From Pyropia yezoensis (taxonomy: Eukaryota; Rhodophyta; Bangiophyceae; Bangiales; Bangiaceae), in contig CM020618.1 in the NCBI GenBank assembly GCA_009829735.1, forward strand, positions 20,879,346 to 20,943,345: DNA of 64,000 nt, in the 5' to 3' direction. Positions 19,509 through 29,500 of the stretch are shown piece after piece (positions within the stretch are counted from its first letter, which is position 1; the number at the start of each line of letters is the position of its first letter). A program made the translations under genes and the position numbers. A model generated the notes under the pieces. The model saw only the letters and a list, made by a program, of their open reading frames with translations. It was not told the DNA's origin and searched no databases.

Positions 19509-20543
19509 ATGAACGACAACGACGACGGCAGCGACCAAGACATTGGCGTCGACGGGCTGGACGGCGACACCACCTCAGACGAGGAGTGGGACCCGGCACA
19601 AGAGCAGGCGTCCGTTCAAGACGCACGCAACGTGGTGACGCTCAAGCGGGCGGTGTTCGCCGCCAACCTGTGCCGCCTGCAGGGCGTGTCTGCACCCCCA
19701 GGTGGCGACGCGGCCTCGTCGGCCGGCTGGTCTGCCCCCGTCGCGCAGTTGCAGCAGGCGGCCAAGGATGAGGAGGCGGCGGGCCCCCTCGACTGCGCCG
19801 GCAAGGACCTCGCCGCGGCCATCACAGACGCGGCAAAGGTGGTCAGCGTGTACTGTGGTGGTCGGGCGGCGGCAAGCGAGGCCGAGGTGGAGCTCGCCGA
19901 ACGCGCCAAGACGACCGCTGGTCTGATTGGCGTGGCCGCCGCGGGCTTGGCCCGGCGCGAGGCTGCCATGGACGCACCGCCCGCCCGTAAGGGGCCGACG
20001 CAAAAGTGTGGCGGATGTGGCGAGCCGGGGCACAAGGTCAGCTCTTGCAAGGACCCGGCTGGTGCAGGGCCGGCAGCCGCTGCCGCCGCCGCTGCTGCTG
20101 CCGCCGCCGTCCCGGCGGCGGCGGCGGCGGCCGCGTCCAAGTGTCGCGACTGCCTGGGAGGGGGCCACAGCAGCGCGGACGCCGCCTGCCTGGTGCAGCG
20201 GCACTGTGGGGGTGTGTCAGCGGCCTACGACCGCGGCGTCGACCCCGACTGCAAGGACCCGCTTCAGAGTACTGGACGGCAGACGCGGGCGTGTACCGTG
20301 CCGGTGGGCGTCCTCGCAAGGGCAGTGTTTGGGGACGACAAGGACGACGCCGACACGCGCGCGGCGGTGGAGACGGCGCTGCAAGCAGAGCTCGAGGACC
20401 TCTCTGGGGCGGCTACCGAGCTCCGCTTCCTCACGCTCCGCGTCCTCGACGTGGCATTGCGGCGCTTGGTGTCGACCGTCGCGGACGCAACCGACCACGC
20501 CGACTGGGCGGGGGCCGTGCCCGTAAACTGGGCGCCCGTCTAG
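19509..20543 (+). pseudogene. N-terminal zinc-knuckle ORF of the Fanzor-like gene
   Basis: 344 codons from the ATG at 19509 (acidic start MNDNDDGSDQD). It contains a canonical CCHC knuckle CGGCGEPGHKVSSC, an alanine-rich spacer, and a second knuckle-like motif CRDCLGGGHSSADAAC with one extra-long gap. The frame ends at TAG 20541-20543 and continues open in the same frame from 20544, so it is probably the front of one gene with the Fanzor-like sequence behind it, broken by this stop. The alternative is a separate small protein. CCHC knuckles bind single-stranded nucleic acid. I do not know of them as a usual part of TnpB-family proteins. Confidence 0.55.
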
Positions 20544-22020
20544 CTGTGGTTGGCGTACGCCTGCGGCTGCGAGGGTGTGTCTGGCAGTCCCCTGCAGGCG
20601 GGCACCGTGTGTGCGGGGTGTGCCAAGGGGCGAGCCAACACGCGGATGGCGCGCGCCCGCTCTGTGGTGACGACGAGCCACCCGCTGCTGGCAGAGGCGC
20701 TCTCCTACGCCCTGACGCAGGTGACGCCCGTCACGGCAGCTGCGTGCGACCGGTATCTTCCGGCGAGGAACAACACGGCACGATGGGAGCCCGTCGCCAC
20801 CATCGTGGCCACCCACGCCGGGCGATGTGTGGACGCGGCGTGTCGCAAGCCGGGCGCCAAGGCGGCCAAGGACGCGCTGGCCACCTCCCCCGCTGCCACG
20901 GCTGCTCCAGCTGGCGGCTCTGCCTGGGACACGGAGCGGCGGCTAACGCGGTGGGCGGCCGCGCGCTTCCGCGCGGATACCGTGGACAAGGCAACGCTGG
21001 GCCGGCGGGGCCTCGGCGGCGTCCCCCAGCACCTGGTCCAGGCGCTAGCGCAACGGGTGGCCGTCATGCGGGCGGCCATGCCAACCTGTGTGGCGGGCCT
21101 CTTTCCAGCAACGCCTGCAAAGAAGCGCCTCTGGTGGGCGTCCGTGCCGCTTCTCCACCATGTCCTGAATGTGGGTTTGGAGAGTCCGTACGCCTTCATC
21201 CCTGGCGACCGAGCGGTGCTCCACGGTCACGGCACGCTGGTGTCGGACAAGATGCTCGCCCTGTTGCGGGCAGTTTCGGTAGCCACTGGCGTGGGGGTGC
21301 GTGGCCACCCCAGTCTTCGGGCATGGCCAGAGCTGCTAGCAGGAGGTGCAGCAGTGCTGGCTGCCATGGCTGGTGTCGGTGGCCGCGCCAACCGGGCTTC
21401 CTCCCAGCTGTCTACCGACGGCGTGGCGGTGACGTTTTTTCTGTCTCGACCCGACACGGCCGCAGAGGCCGAGGCGCGAGCGGTGGTCTGGGCAAAGAAG
21501 CTGGACGACGGTGGACGTGCACGGGACCGCAGTGGAAAAGGCTTTGCGTCCCGGGTGGGGGTACTGACGCAGCTCGAGCGGGCTGGCCTGCCGTTGGCGC
21601 GCGTCCGGTGGCTCCAGATGGCCGGCGGAGACCCGGAACGGTCTGCCGTACTGTCGGCAGCACCGGGTGAGCGCGTTGCGACGGCGGACCTCCCCGCCCT
21701 CCCCGATGTAGACGCGATGCGTGCCGCGTGGTCCCGCCACATGGGCTTGGACGCGCTCAACCGGGCGGCCGTGGCGCTTCTGCGTGGGGCGGGCGTCCAA
21801 GACGGGGTGGCGGCAGCCGCAACCATGCCCAAGGGCCACGCACCCAGGGGGTCTAAGAAGCGGGCGGCGGCGGGCGCCCCGGCTGCAGGGGCGGGGAGAG
21901 GGGGGGGCCGCTCCAAGCGACAAGCGCGGCGGTCGTCACCCGAGGGGAGCGATTGTGATGCGGCGGCGGTGGCCCCGGCGGCGGCGAGTGCGACGACGCC
22001 CCCCGAGGCGAAGACCTACC
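20544..22020 (+). pseudogene. Fanzor-like gene, middle part, interrupted by element B
   Basis: Open in the same frame as the zinc-knuckle ORF. It begins with Cys pairs (ACGCEG, CAGCAKG), then a helical region, then SSQLSTDGVAVTFFLSRPD around 21405-21450, which matches the TDGvsv strand I associate with Fanzor proteins before the RuvC core. A Lys/Arg/Gly-rich stretch (GSKKRAAAG, RSKRQARRSS) follows. Element B inserted at CTACC 22016-22020; the same frame continues beyond it at 27044. Family assignment rests mainly on the C-terminal part. Confidence 0.6.
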
Positions 22021-22488
22021 TGTGGCAAAAACCACTCGCACACACAGTACCCAAGTTGGGGCGGTGTGCGAGGGCTGCCTCCCGTGTCGGGGGAACCGGA
22101 AGAAGTGCAAGTCGCACACACTCTATCCCTGTTGTGGGGCAATCCCCCCACGGACAAACAAGAAGATGGTGTGTGGTCCAACAGTTTCTTGGTCGGGACG
22201 GGGACGCAGGGCCAAGCCCCGCTGTCCCTCCCCTTATCCCCCCAGGGTCCACTCAGAATCTCGCCACTCAGAATCTCCCACCCCAGCACCTGCCCACCGG
22301 GCCACACGAAAATTCAAGACGATAAATGCAGAAAACCCTCAAATCCAAGTTGGATTTACTACTAAGCTAACTATCCCGAACTTAGGGAATATGGACCCAA
22401 ATGCAGGGGGAGGAACGGATCAGGCTAGTGGCCTGCCGCCCCTTGCATGGCACGTGTTGCCCCCTACCTGGGGGTCAATACTGCCACA
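22021..22488 (-). repeat. Element B left LTR
   Basis: 468 bp, TGTGGCA...TGCCACA. The outer stem is 22035-22043 with 22064-22072, where an A-T pair of element A is replaced by C-G, so pairing is kept. The loop palindrome CCCAAGTTGGG is at 22050-22060. Confidence 0.96.
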
Positions 22489-22503
22489 CTCCCCTCTCCT
22501 CAG
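22489..22503 (-). promoter_or_regulatory. Element B polypurine tract
   Basis: The same purine tract as in element A, directly inside the left LTR. Its survival is consistent with B being copied in trans. Confidence 0.8.
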
Positions 22504-22806
22504 TTCCGACCGACCCGGTCGGCCCTGTGAGGGGGTGCGTAAACGCACGTCTCGGCGTTGGGGGGGACGCGACTTGCTGTCCCCCCTTGAGTACGTAACG
22601 CGGATGTGGAGGCGGTCACGTTGGCCGCCCCTCTCCTCAAGCTTGCCCACTTGGCAGCTTGCTCTCCTCGGTTCACACCTCACCACCACCACCACTTCTC
22701 CTTCACCTTACACGGGGCCACCCCACGCTGGGGAGGCCACCCGTTTACCCACGATCCGAGTCCCCCTCAACTCGAGGCGGGTCTCGTGCCGCGATAGCCA
22801 GGACGT

Positions 22807-23013
22807 CTCTCCCCAACTTGGGGAGAGCCATGGCGACTCCGGGAGTGGAGACGGATTCTCTCGATGAGCGTATGGAGGACACCTCCTACGGTGCAGCGCC
22901 TGCCGGGACTTCCGGCGGGGGCTCCGCGATCGCTCCGGGGGGTGGGACTCCCGCGTCACCCGGCTTTGGGTTGACGGCAGGATCTCCCCCGGAGGCGGGA
23001 CAAGTTGTCCCGC
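22807..23013. repeat. AACTT/AAGTT palindromes near the start of the element B opposite-strand ORF
   Basis: 22807-22827 is a perfect 21-bp odd palindrome centred on AACTT with outer arms CTCTCCCC/GGGGAGAG, just before the ATG at 22830; the element A counterpart is imperfect. 22995-23013 is the same 19-bp palindrome as in element A. Further copies lie downstream in the ORF. Confidence 0.8.
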
Positions 23014-24773
23014 GTGAGGCCTTGGGGCGGTGGTTTTACCCCGCTTGGCCTCTGTATGAGGAGGGGTTGACTGTTCTTCGCTGTGGCCGACTCGGCGCAG
23101 CGATGGGTCGGGTATGGGACCGCCTACGGGAGAAGTATCCCCGTAGGGTCGGGTTCCCTGCCGGCTTCAGGACGGACCAGTTTGCCTTCCTGGACGACGA
23201 GGAGGTCGAGGACGTGCAGCGGGCCAAGGCCATGGTGGACCGCGGGGGAACTATCCCGGGTCCCGGCGACTTGCCGACCTTCACTTGGGACGCGGTGGCA
23301 ACTCGCCCCCCGTACCTTCACGAGGCCGATCCGCACACTCATCACTTTGATGTGCGGATGGAGAAGGACTTCCGGCGAGGTCCCTACTTGGTGACCTCGG
23401 CTCAACTTGAGTTTCCTCAGCAGTCTGCTGCCAGTAAGGAGCAATACTACCCGAAGAAGCCCGAGTGGTGGCCTCAAGTTGAGGTCCCCTACGGGTTCCC
23501 GGCATTGTTGCCACGGTTGCTTGACCACTTCGGCTCCGTCATGTTGACGGCTGGCCCTGATCATCTGGTGTGGGCCATGTTGGCCACCCAGTGGCTCCTC
23601 GAGGTCATGTCGACCTGGGTGTCATGTGTTCAGCGGCGGGGGATGCTCTGGCATCTCCCCCTCCGGCTCATCCAGGGTTTGGAACAGCTCACCCCTCAGC
23701 TAGTTGCTGAGGGGTGCTCGTCAGGACAACTCACTCTACTTGAGGAGATGCTCCGCCTCCACAAGTTTATCGAGTGGGAGAGCATTGAGCACAAGTTGCG
23801 CCGCCCCACTCGGGGGCCCAAGGACGATGGCGCACTTCGCCAGTTCGCGTGGGTCGCTCGTGAACTTCACGACGGCCGTGTGGTCCTACGAGAGGGGTTG
23901 GGCATCGGGGACTACCCGTATGCCCCGGGGGTGGATCGTCACACTGCGCCACCCCCGGACAAGCCCATAGTTATGGCTGTGCCCTCATATGATGACCATA
24001 TGACTCAACCTACTGCGGGGGCCCCAAGTCGGGGTCGCAGTTACACCCGGGTACCGCCACCTCGGCGTGCCCCTCCGCTTCCTCCTGTTCCTTTCCAGCC
24101 TCACGGGAACATCCCGATCAGCGTGGCCGTGGAGTCATCCACACCGGTGTCTCCCAACTTGGGGGCCACCCTCCTGACGGTATACCCCAAGTTGGTGTTA
24201 CCGCCCACGCCTCTAACCTCAGAGATGATGATCACCACGTTGGTGCGCACCATTTCCTGGTTGGCCGCGTCGACCGCAACCCTCCAAAGTTCCGAGACTC
24301 CTCAACTTGAGGAGCGCGTTCGTACTGCAGTGGCGACCGCGAGTTGCGAGTCGGTGGCGGAGTTTATGACGGCCGAGTTGGCTCGCATTGGGGCTATTAT
24401 GCCCCAGCCAACCCCACTTGGGCGTGGCAAGCGTCGTGCGAGCCGGGCATACTCGCCTCCTCGCCGTCGTCGCCGTCACTCGCGGCGCTCTCCCTCCGTG
24501 TCGGAAGACGAGTTGTCTTACTCCGTCTCGGAGTCCTCTACCCCATCGGAGACGGAGTCTGTCCAGCGTCTGCGTCGCAAACTTGCGCGCAAGACCAGGC
24601 AGAAGAGTAGCCACGGTCGGCGCCACTTGCGCGACCGTGAGGGGCGCGACGGTTCCGACTTGGAGCCGCCGCCCCTTCCAACGAGTGGAGACCGTTATCG
24701 GCGTGGGTCTCGCCGCTCGCCTCCACGTGAGGGCGAGGGCCGTGGAGTGGGAGAGTCTAGCATGCGTGCCTAG
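22830..24773 (+). CDS. Element B opposite-strand ORF, 647 aa, unknown function
   Basis: Full-length counterpart of the element A ORF, with the same length and start context. Over the first 140 codons I count 19 codons with synonymous and 4 with amino-acid-changing differences from element A; over the whole ORF about 11 residues differ. That ratio is far from the roughly 1:3 expected without selection and points to a protein that was kept functional in the lineage. It remains intact although the copy has lost gag and most of pol. No known domain is recognised; the Arg/Ser-rich tail is conserved. Confidence 0.85.
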   Translation: MATPGVETDSLDERMEDTSYGAAPAGTSGGGSAIAPGGGTPASPGFGLTAGSPPEAGQVVPREALGRWFYPAWPLYEEGLTVLRCGRLGAAMGRVWDRLREKYPRRVGFPAGFRTDQFAFLDDEEVEDVQRAKAMVDRGGTIPGPGDLPTFTWDAVATRPPYLHEADPHTHHFDVRMEKDFRRGPYLVTSAQLEFPQQSAASKEQYYPKKPEWWPQVEVPYGFPALLPRLLDHFGSVMLTAGPDHLVWAMLATQWLLEVMSTWVSCVQRRGMLWHLPLRLIQGLEQLTPQLVAEGCSSGQLTLLEEMLRLHKFIEWESIEHKLRRPTRGPKDDGALRQFAWVARELHDGRVVLREGLGIGDYPYAPGVDRHTAPPPDKPIVMAVPSYDDHMTQPTAGAPSRGRSYTRVPPPRRAPPLPPVPFQPHGNIPISVAVESSTPVSPNLGATLLTVYPKLVLPPTPLTSEMMITTLVRTISWLAASTATLQSSETPQLEERVRTAVATASCESVAEFMTAELARIGAIMPQPTPLGRGKRRASRAYSPPRRRRRHSRRSPSVSEDELSYSVSESSTPSETESVQRLRRKLARKTRQKSSHGRRHLRDREGRDGSDLEPPPLPTSGDRYRRGSRRSPPREGEGRGVGESSMRA

Positions 24774-24884
24774 TTGGCAGCTGCCTTTGTTGTGAGAGTG
24801 TGAGGGTTAGGGCTGTAGTTTAAAGCCACTCTGCGTACCACTTCGACTTGAAGCACTCTCTTGGCACTGTTGCTCGGCCTTCCC

Positions 24885-25880
24885 TCACGTTGAGGGAGGG
24901 CTGTTAGGGTCTATCTCGTTCCGGGCACAGTACGCCCGGACCTTCTCAGCAGGAAGGTCCTCCACATACTCCCACGTATCATCCTTGGCTTTGTAGCCAA
25001 ACCAACGCACCCTCAACATGAGGCGGTCAGTATCCTCATCCCAGCCGTGGTCGATGAACTTGTCGAACACGTACTCCTGCGGGCCCTGTTTGGCTGCAGG
25101 CAGCGAGGGCAGGCGCCACGTTTTCAAAGCACGCGCCCAAGCTGGGTCGCCTGCAGGCGGTGGTGCAACTTTGACCACGTCCTGTCCGTTCACTGTGCGG
25201 ACCCCATCGTCACTTTCGATGGTGAAGCGCCGCCCATCAGTACGAAGGACCTGGTACGGCCCCTTCGTCTGGAACACCAACTTACCCCCAGTTGGGGTGT
25301 GTGAGTGAACCTGCACCCAGTCACCCTGTTCGGGGACATGCTTAGCATTGCGCCCCTTTTTGTCAAAGGTACGCTTGTAGCGCTTTTGTGCTTTGTCCAT
25401 CTCAGCCCTGACTTTAGGGATGAGGTGTTCAAGCCTAGCAGCGAACTCCGCCTTACTCTCAGTAGGAGTAGGCGTGCTGCCATCATCCTCCCTAGTTGGG
25501 AGCGACCGCCGCACAGCAATAGACCGCACGCGACGGGGGGTCACAAAAGCGAGGGGTACTTCCCCGGTAGATGAGTGAACCTGCGAATTGTAGGCAGTGG
25601 TAAGAATAGAAATGTATTGGTCCCACGTTTTCACATGCTCACTCACATAGTGGCGCAGCTGCCTAACAATAGTTTTGTTAAAGCGCTCCTTGACGAGGGC
25701 CCTTGAACGGGGCCCTCCCCTATACGGTTGTTGGCGTATAGGGGGTACACCGGGTTTCAACTCGATCCGGTGTTGGGTGGCTCTCATGAGTCCCAATTGA
25801 CCATCCCACAACTTGTGATATTGGTCCAATAGGCGTTCAACTTGAACCCTCAACCTGGGTGGAACACCCTCCATGTTCAC
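24885..25880 (-). pseudogene. Element B pol remnant
   Basis: A residual open frame derived from pol. It ends in the same integrase-tail and chromodomain-like segment as element A (WEYVEDLP) but lacks protease, the reverse-transcriptase active site, RNase H and the integrase catalytic core. It cannot supply enzymatic function and is part of the internally deleted element. Confidence 0.9.
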
Positions 25881-26550
25881 ATGGGGACGAGGAGAGGCGG
25901 CCGACTTGGCTTGGTGCTTCTCCTTTCCGGACCTCGGGTCGCTACTCGCGCCCGCGTTGAGGGTGGCCGCTACTACCGGTCCCTCATGTTGGTCGATATA
26001 GCCGAACTTGGCTCCCGATCAAAGATACTTTCTTTGAGGGTGGCGGGGGTAGCAACTTGCTACGACCCCTGTCACAGGCTCGAGCCCATCACCGACGAGT
26101 GAAGGTCCGCCGTCTTCCACCCGCCTAGTTGGCGACGGCTCTATGCCGAAGTTGAATCCAACCCGAGTGGATCTCGCGGGGACAGTCCTCTCACCTTGGG
26201 ACGTTCCCTTTGAGTGTACCACCCGGTGGCCGAAGTGCGAACCACCGGTCCGAGAAAGACCCTCAGGGTGAACACCCGACTGGGTCGGGGTGGCATACCG
26301 CCCGCACCGATACCCACGGCCCTGCTGGCTGGAGTGCCTCTAGCACCTCCGCGACCCCAGGTACACCCTGTGTCTGGCCAGTATTCAAAGGCGCCGGGGT
26401 AAAGTCGTCACCGGAGAGTTTCCCGAACGTCGGGAGGTCCGATCCAGCCGTGTTGGCTAACGATCCACACGACACAGTCCAAGACCACCGTTCCTCTGAG
26501 ACAGAGGGCCCCCTACACCCGGGTGCACCCGGAGGTAAAGTTTACCTCTG

Positions 26551-26568
26551 TCCCCTGCTGCTCCACCA
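26551..26568 (-). promoter_or_regulatory. Element B primer-binding site
   Basis: Identical to the 18-base site of element A and likewise two bases from the LTR. Retained despite loss of gag and most of pol. Confidence 0.75.
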
Positions 26569-26570
26569 AA

Positions 26571-27038
26571 TGTGGCAAAAACCACTCGCACACACAGTAC
26601 CCAAGTTGGGGCGGTGTGCGAGGGCTGCCTCCCGTGTCGGGGGAACCGGAAGAAGTGCAAGTCGCACACACTCTATCCCTGTTGTGGGGCAATCCCCCCA
26701 CGGACAAACAAGAAGATGGTGTGTGGTCCAACAGTTTCTTGGTCGGGACGGGGACGCAGGGCCAAGCCCCGCTGTCCCTCCCCTTATCCCCCCAGGGTCC
26801 ACTCAGAATCTCGCCACTCAGAATCTCCCACCCCAGCACCTGCCCACCGGGCCACACGAAAATTCAAGACGATAAATGCAGAAAACCCTCAAATCCAAGT
26901 TGGATTTACTACTAAGCTAACTATCCCGAACTTAGGGAATATGGACCCAAATGCAGGGGGAGGAACGGATCAGGCTAGTGGCCTGCCGCCCCTTGCATGG
27001 CACGTGTTGCCCCCTACCTGGGGGTCAATACTGCCACA
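26571..27038 (-). repeat. Element B right LTR
   Basis: 468 bp, identical by eye to the left LTR of element B, implying a very recent insertion. Followed by the target duplication CTACC (27039-27043). Confidence 0.96.
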
Positions 27039-28731
27039 CTACCAGATGGCGACCTCCGGCGGTGGCCACGGGCGTGTGCGGCGTGGGCCGCAGGCGTCCA
27101 TTCGAGGGGCCCGCCGCACCCAGCTCGCCACTTCGGTGCGGCGTGTGCTGTGTCGCACGCGCCTGTCCCAGTGGACTGTGCCCCGTCACGAGGCGGAAAA
27201 GGTGGCACGGTGGCTGGTGGACCCCAGTGCCGCGGCGGGCAACAGTAGCAGCAGCACCACCCCAGACGCGCCGCTGCAGGACCTGGTGGCCGCGCTGCCC
27301 CGGCGCAAGGGGTGTCGTCGACTGGCGCCCGTCCCCGGCCTTCGCTACAGCCTGAGTGCCGCCCACTTTTGCGAGGCCAGCGGCGGTAACTTTTTGGCCC
27401 GTGCGTGGCGGCAGTGACAGGCATGCAGCGGTACTGAGGCGGGACTGGTGGCGGGACTGGTGGCGGCGGCGGGTGACGTAGGCGGCGTCGCTGGCCACCT
27501 ACCACCCGTCGACCTGGCAGCAGCACACGGCACGATGCGTACCGGCGACGACGGCAAGCACCTACAGGCAACGCTCGAGTGGGCCGCCCGTCACGACACG
27601 GCCGCGTACGGCCAGCGATTTGGCAGCAAAGCCACGCGACACCTGCGGGCGGCGCGTGTGCGCAAAGCCATCCAACGCGGCCGCTTTGCTGCCTCGGTGG
27701 CGTGGGATCTGACTGGCGGCCTCTTTCGCCAGGTCCGTGGCGGCGGCGCGGTCGTCGTGGCCATGGGCACCGAGCGCGTGCGCGGGGGGGACGCCTGGCT
27801 CCGCCGCCACCTCCGATGGCTGTGCTGGTTTGTCGACCAGGATGATTTCAACACGAGCCAGGCGTGCTCCGAGTGTCACGACAAGATGGTGCTCATCTAC
27901 TCGACGGGCAACTCCCCCCCCAAGATTCCAGGAGAGCTGTACGGGCCGCCGGCCGGCCCTCTGCCGTCGACACGGCGTGTGCGGATAGCGGCCGGTTCGC
28001 GTCGGGGGCGGCCAAAGCGGGCCCTCCCCTCTGCTACCCACGTGACGCGCCGAGGGCCGGACCCCGACGCCTACCGGGCGGCCGTCCGAGCCACTGCCCG
28101 TGCTGCTGCTGTGGCGCGGCGCGCGGCCGCGCTGGCCGCCTGTGCCGTCGAGGACCGCGCCTTCTATGCCGACCCGAGGCGGCTGAGCGAGTGGGCGGCC
28201 AAGGGCTGCTACACGTGCTCTCTCGCGGCCCCACAAGGCCCCGGTCACCCAGCGCCACACCCGCCCGTGATTCGCAATCGGAACGACGTTGCAGCCCGCA
28301 ACATGGCGTGGGTGGCTGCTCGTCGTCTAACGGGTACCGACGTGTGGCCTTTCAAGCGCCCGTTTGGTATGGGGTGGGCCTGGACGACCAAGCGTCCTCC
28401 AAGTGGTGTTCCCGTCCCGCCTGTACGTCGCACCCGTGCGACTACGCGGGTCGATGTATGGCCCGTACTGGCTGCAGTGGACACTGTCGGCGACGGTCGT
28501 GGTGGTGGTCGTGGTGGTGGTGGTGGTGGCGGCGGCGGTGGTGGTGGTAGTGGCGGTGGCGGTAGGAGGGTTGTCGACGGCGACGCGACGGCGGCGTCCT
28601 GTACGACGCGACGCGGTGCTCCTGGTGGGGAACGGGTGGCGGCGGCCGGCAGTTCCATGGACGGGGTACGTCGGGCGGAGACGGGGGCGACAGACGCGCC
28701 CCGTGGTCTGGTGGGCACTGCAAGACGCTAA
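27039..28731 (+). pseudogene. Fanzor-like gene, C-terminal RuvC and zinc-ribbon part
   Basis: Continues the interrupted frame after element B. Landmarks in the order seen in Fanzor/TnpB proteins: YSLSAAHFCEASG (about 27346-27384); a basic helical segment AAYGQRFGSKATRHLRAARV; VVVAMGTERVRGG (RuvC-II region); FVDQDDFNTSQACSECHDKM with the first CxxC of the zinc ribbon (Cys codons 27865 and 27874); a second CxxC in GCYTCS (28207, 28216); and NRNDVAARNM, whose Asp (28285-28287) matches the RuvC-III residue. The linker between the Cys pairs is unusually long. VDPS near 27220-27235 might be the RuvC-I Asp, but the spacing is uncertain. An in-frame TGA lies at 27415-27417, so the gene looks recently inactivated unless a short intron removes it. 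The end is a Gly-rich (GGT)n tract at 28500-28570. Known Fanzors are RNA-guided DNA nucleases. Confidence 0.68.
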
Positions 28732-29500
28732 GACAGCGCACATCTTGCCCGTGACCCTCACCTACCACGGGGTGCGTCAGCCGCCCCCTTTTTCGCCGAC
28801 GAGCCAATCATATGGGTAATTGTCGGCCGTTCACTAGCGGGTTAGACGCCGGCCTTTCCCGGGGACCTTTCCCAGGATGAGTCGGATGTTTCCCGGAGGG
28901 GTTTAACCGATAGTCCCACCACACTTTTCGTGCATCAGCACGGTAGCCGCCTCTTATTGGCCAAGCAAAAAATGCAGGCACAATAATTGTTGGTGCAGGT
29001 GATGTTTTCAGCACAGCAAGTCAACATCTCATTGCAAACCACAATCTGGGCGCTGGCAAGTGTGGCAAGCGGGGCGGGGCGCGCGTGGACCCCATTGGCA
29101 TCAGAGCTGGTGGCAGCGCGCCACGCTACTTTCCTCCGCAGGGTGGCAGGCACCTCCCCACGTCCTTGGTGACCCGGCGGGTCGGTCGAGCAGTCGGCCG
29201 CACTGGCCCCTCCCTGCCCGCCCTCTCCCCCCCCCCCCCCCGCCGTCCCCCTCTCCCCCTCTCCCCGTCTCCCCCTCATCTGTGTATCAACCTCCTCTCT
29301 TCTCGCGTGGCCGACTTGGCTGCGTGACGCACCCTCCCTCCGCTACCGCGTCGTGGTTCTCGGCGCTGTGTCCGGGTTCGCCCCTCCGCCCCACCACTCG
29401 GCGCGGCTGCGTGACGCACCCACCAACCAGGTTGGCGCAGTCGCGTCTCCTCCCCCCCCCTTCCATCCGGAGCCCCTTTCTCCTTCCTTCGTCAACCTGG
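28732..29500. other. Spacer between the Fanzor-like gene and the lipase gene
   Basis: No gene recognised. 28800-29060 is less GC-rich than its surroundings and could hold the right end of the Fanzor-bearing element and any guide-RNA region, but I found no terminal repeat. 29200-29500 is pyrimidine-rich leader sequence before the lipase ATG. Confidence 0.45.

Larger units (their letters stand above)
22021..27038 (-). mobile_element. Element B: internally deleted, very young copy of the element A family
   Basis: A 5,018-bp copy with 468-bp LTRs (22021-22488, 26571-27038) that look identical, flanked by the target duplication CTACC (22016-22020, 27039-27043). It is broken: gag and most of pol are missing through about two or three large internal losses, so it must be non-autonomous. 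It keeps both LTRs, primer site, polypurine tract and the whole opposite-strand ORF. Its LTRs differ from those of A at roughly 10 positions plus one length change, so A and B come from different source copies. It sits inside the Fanzor-like gene. Confidence 0.95.

Noticed and set aside
29060-29500. Extending the lipase upstream of ATG 29501
   Set aside because: The upstream frame has no domain similarity and is pyrimidine-tract leader sequence.
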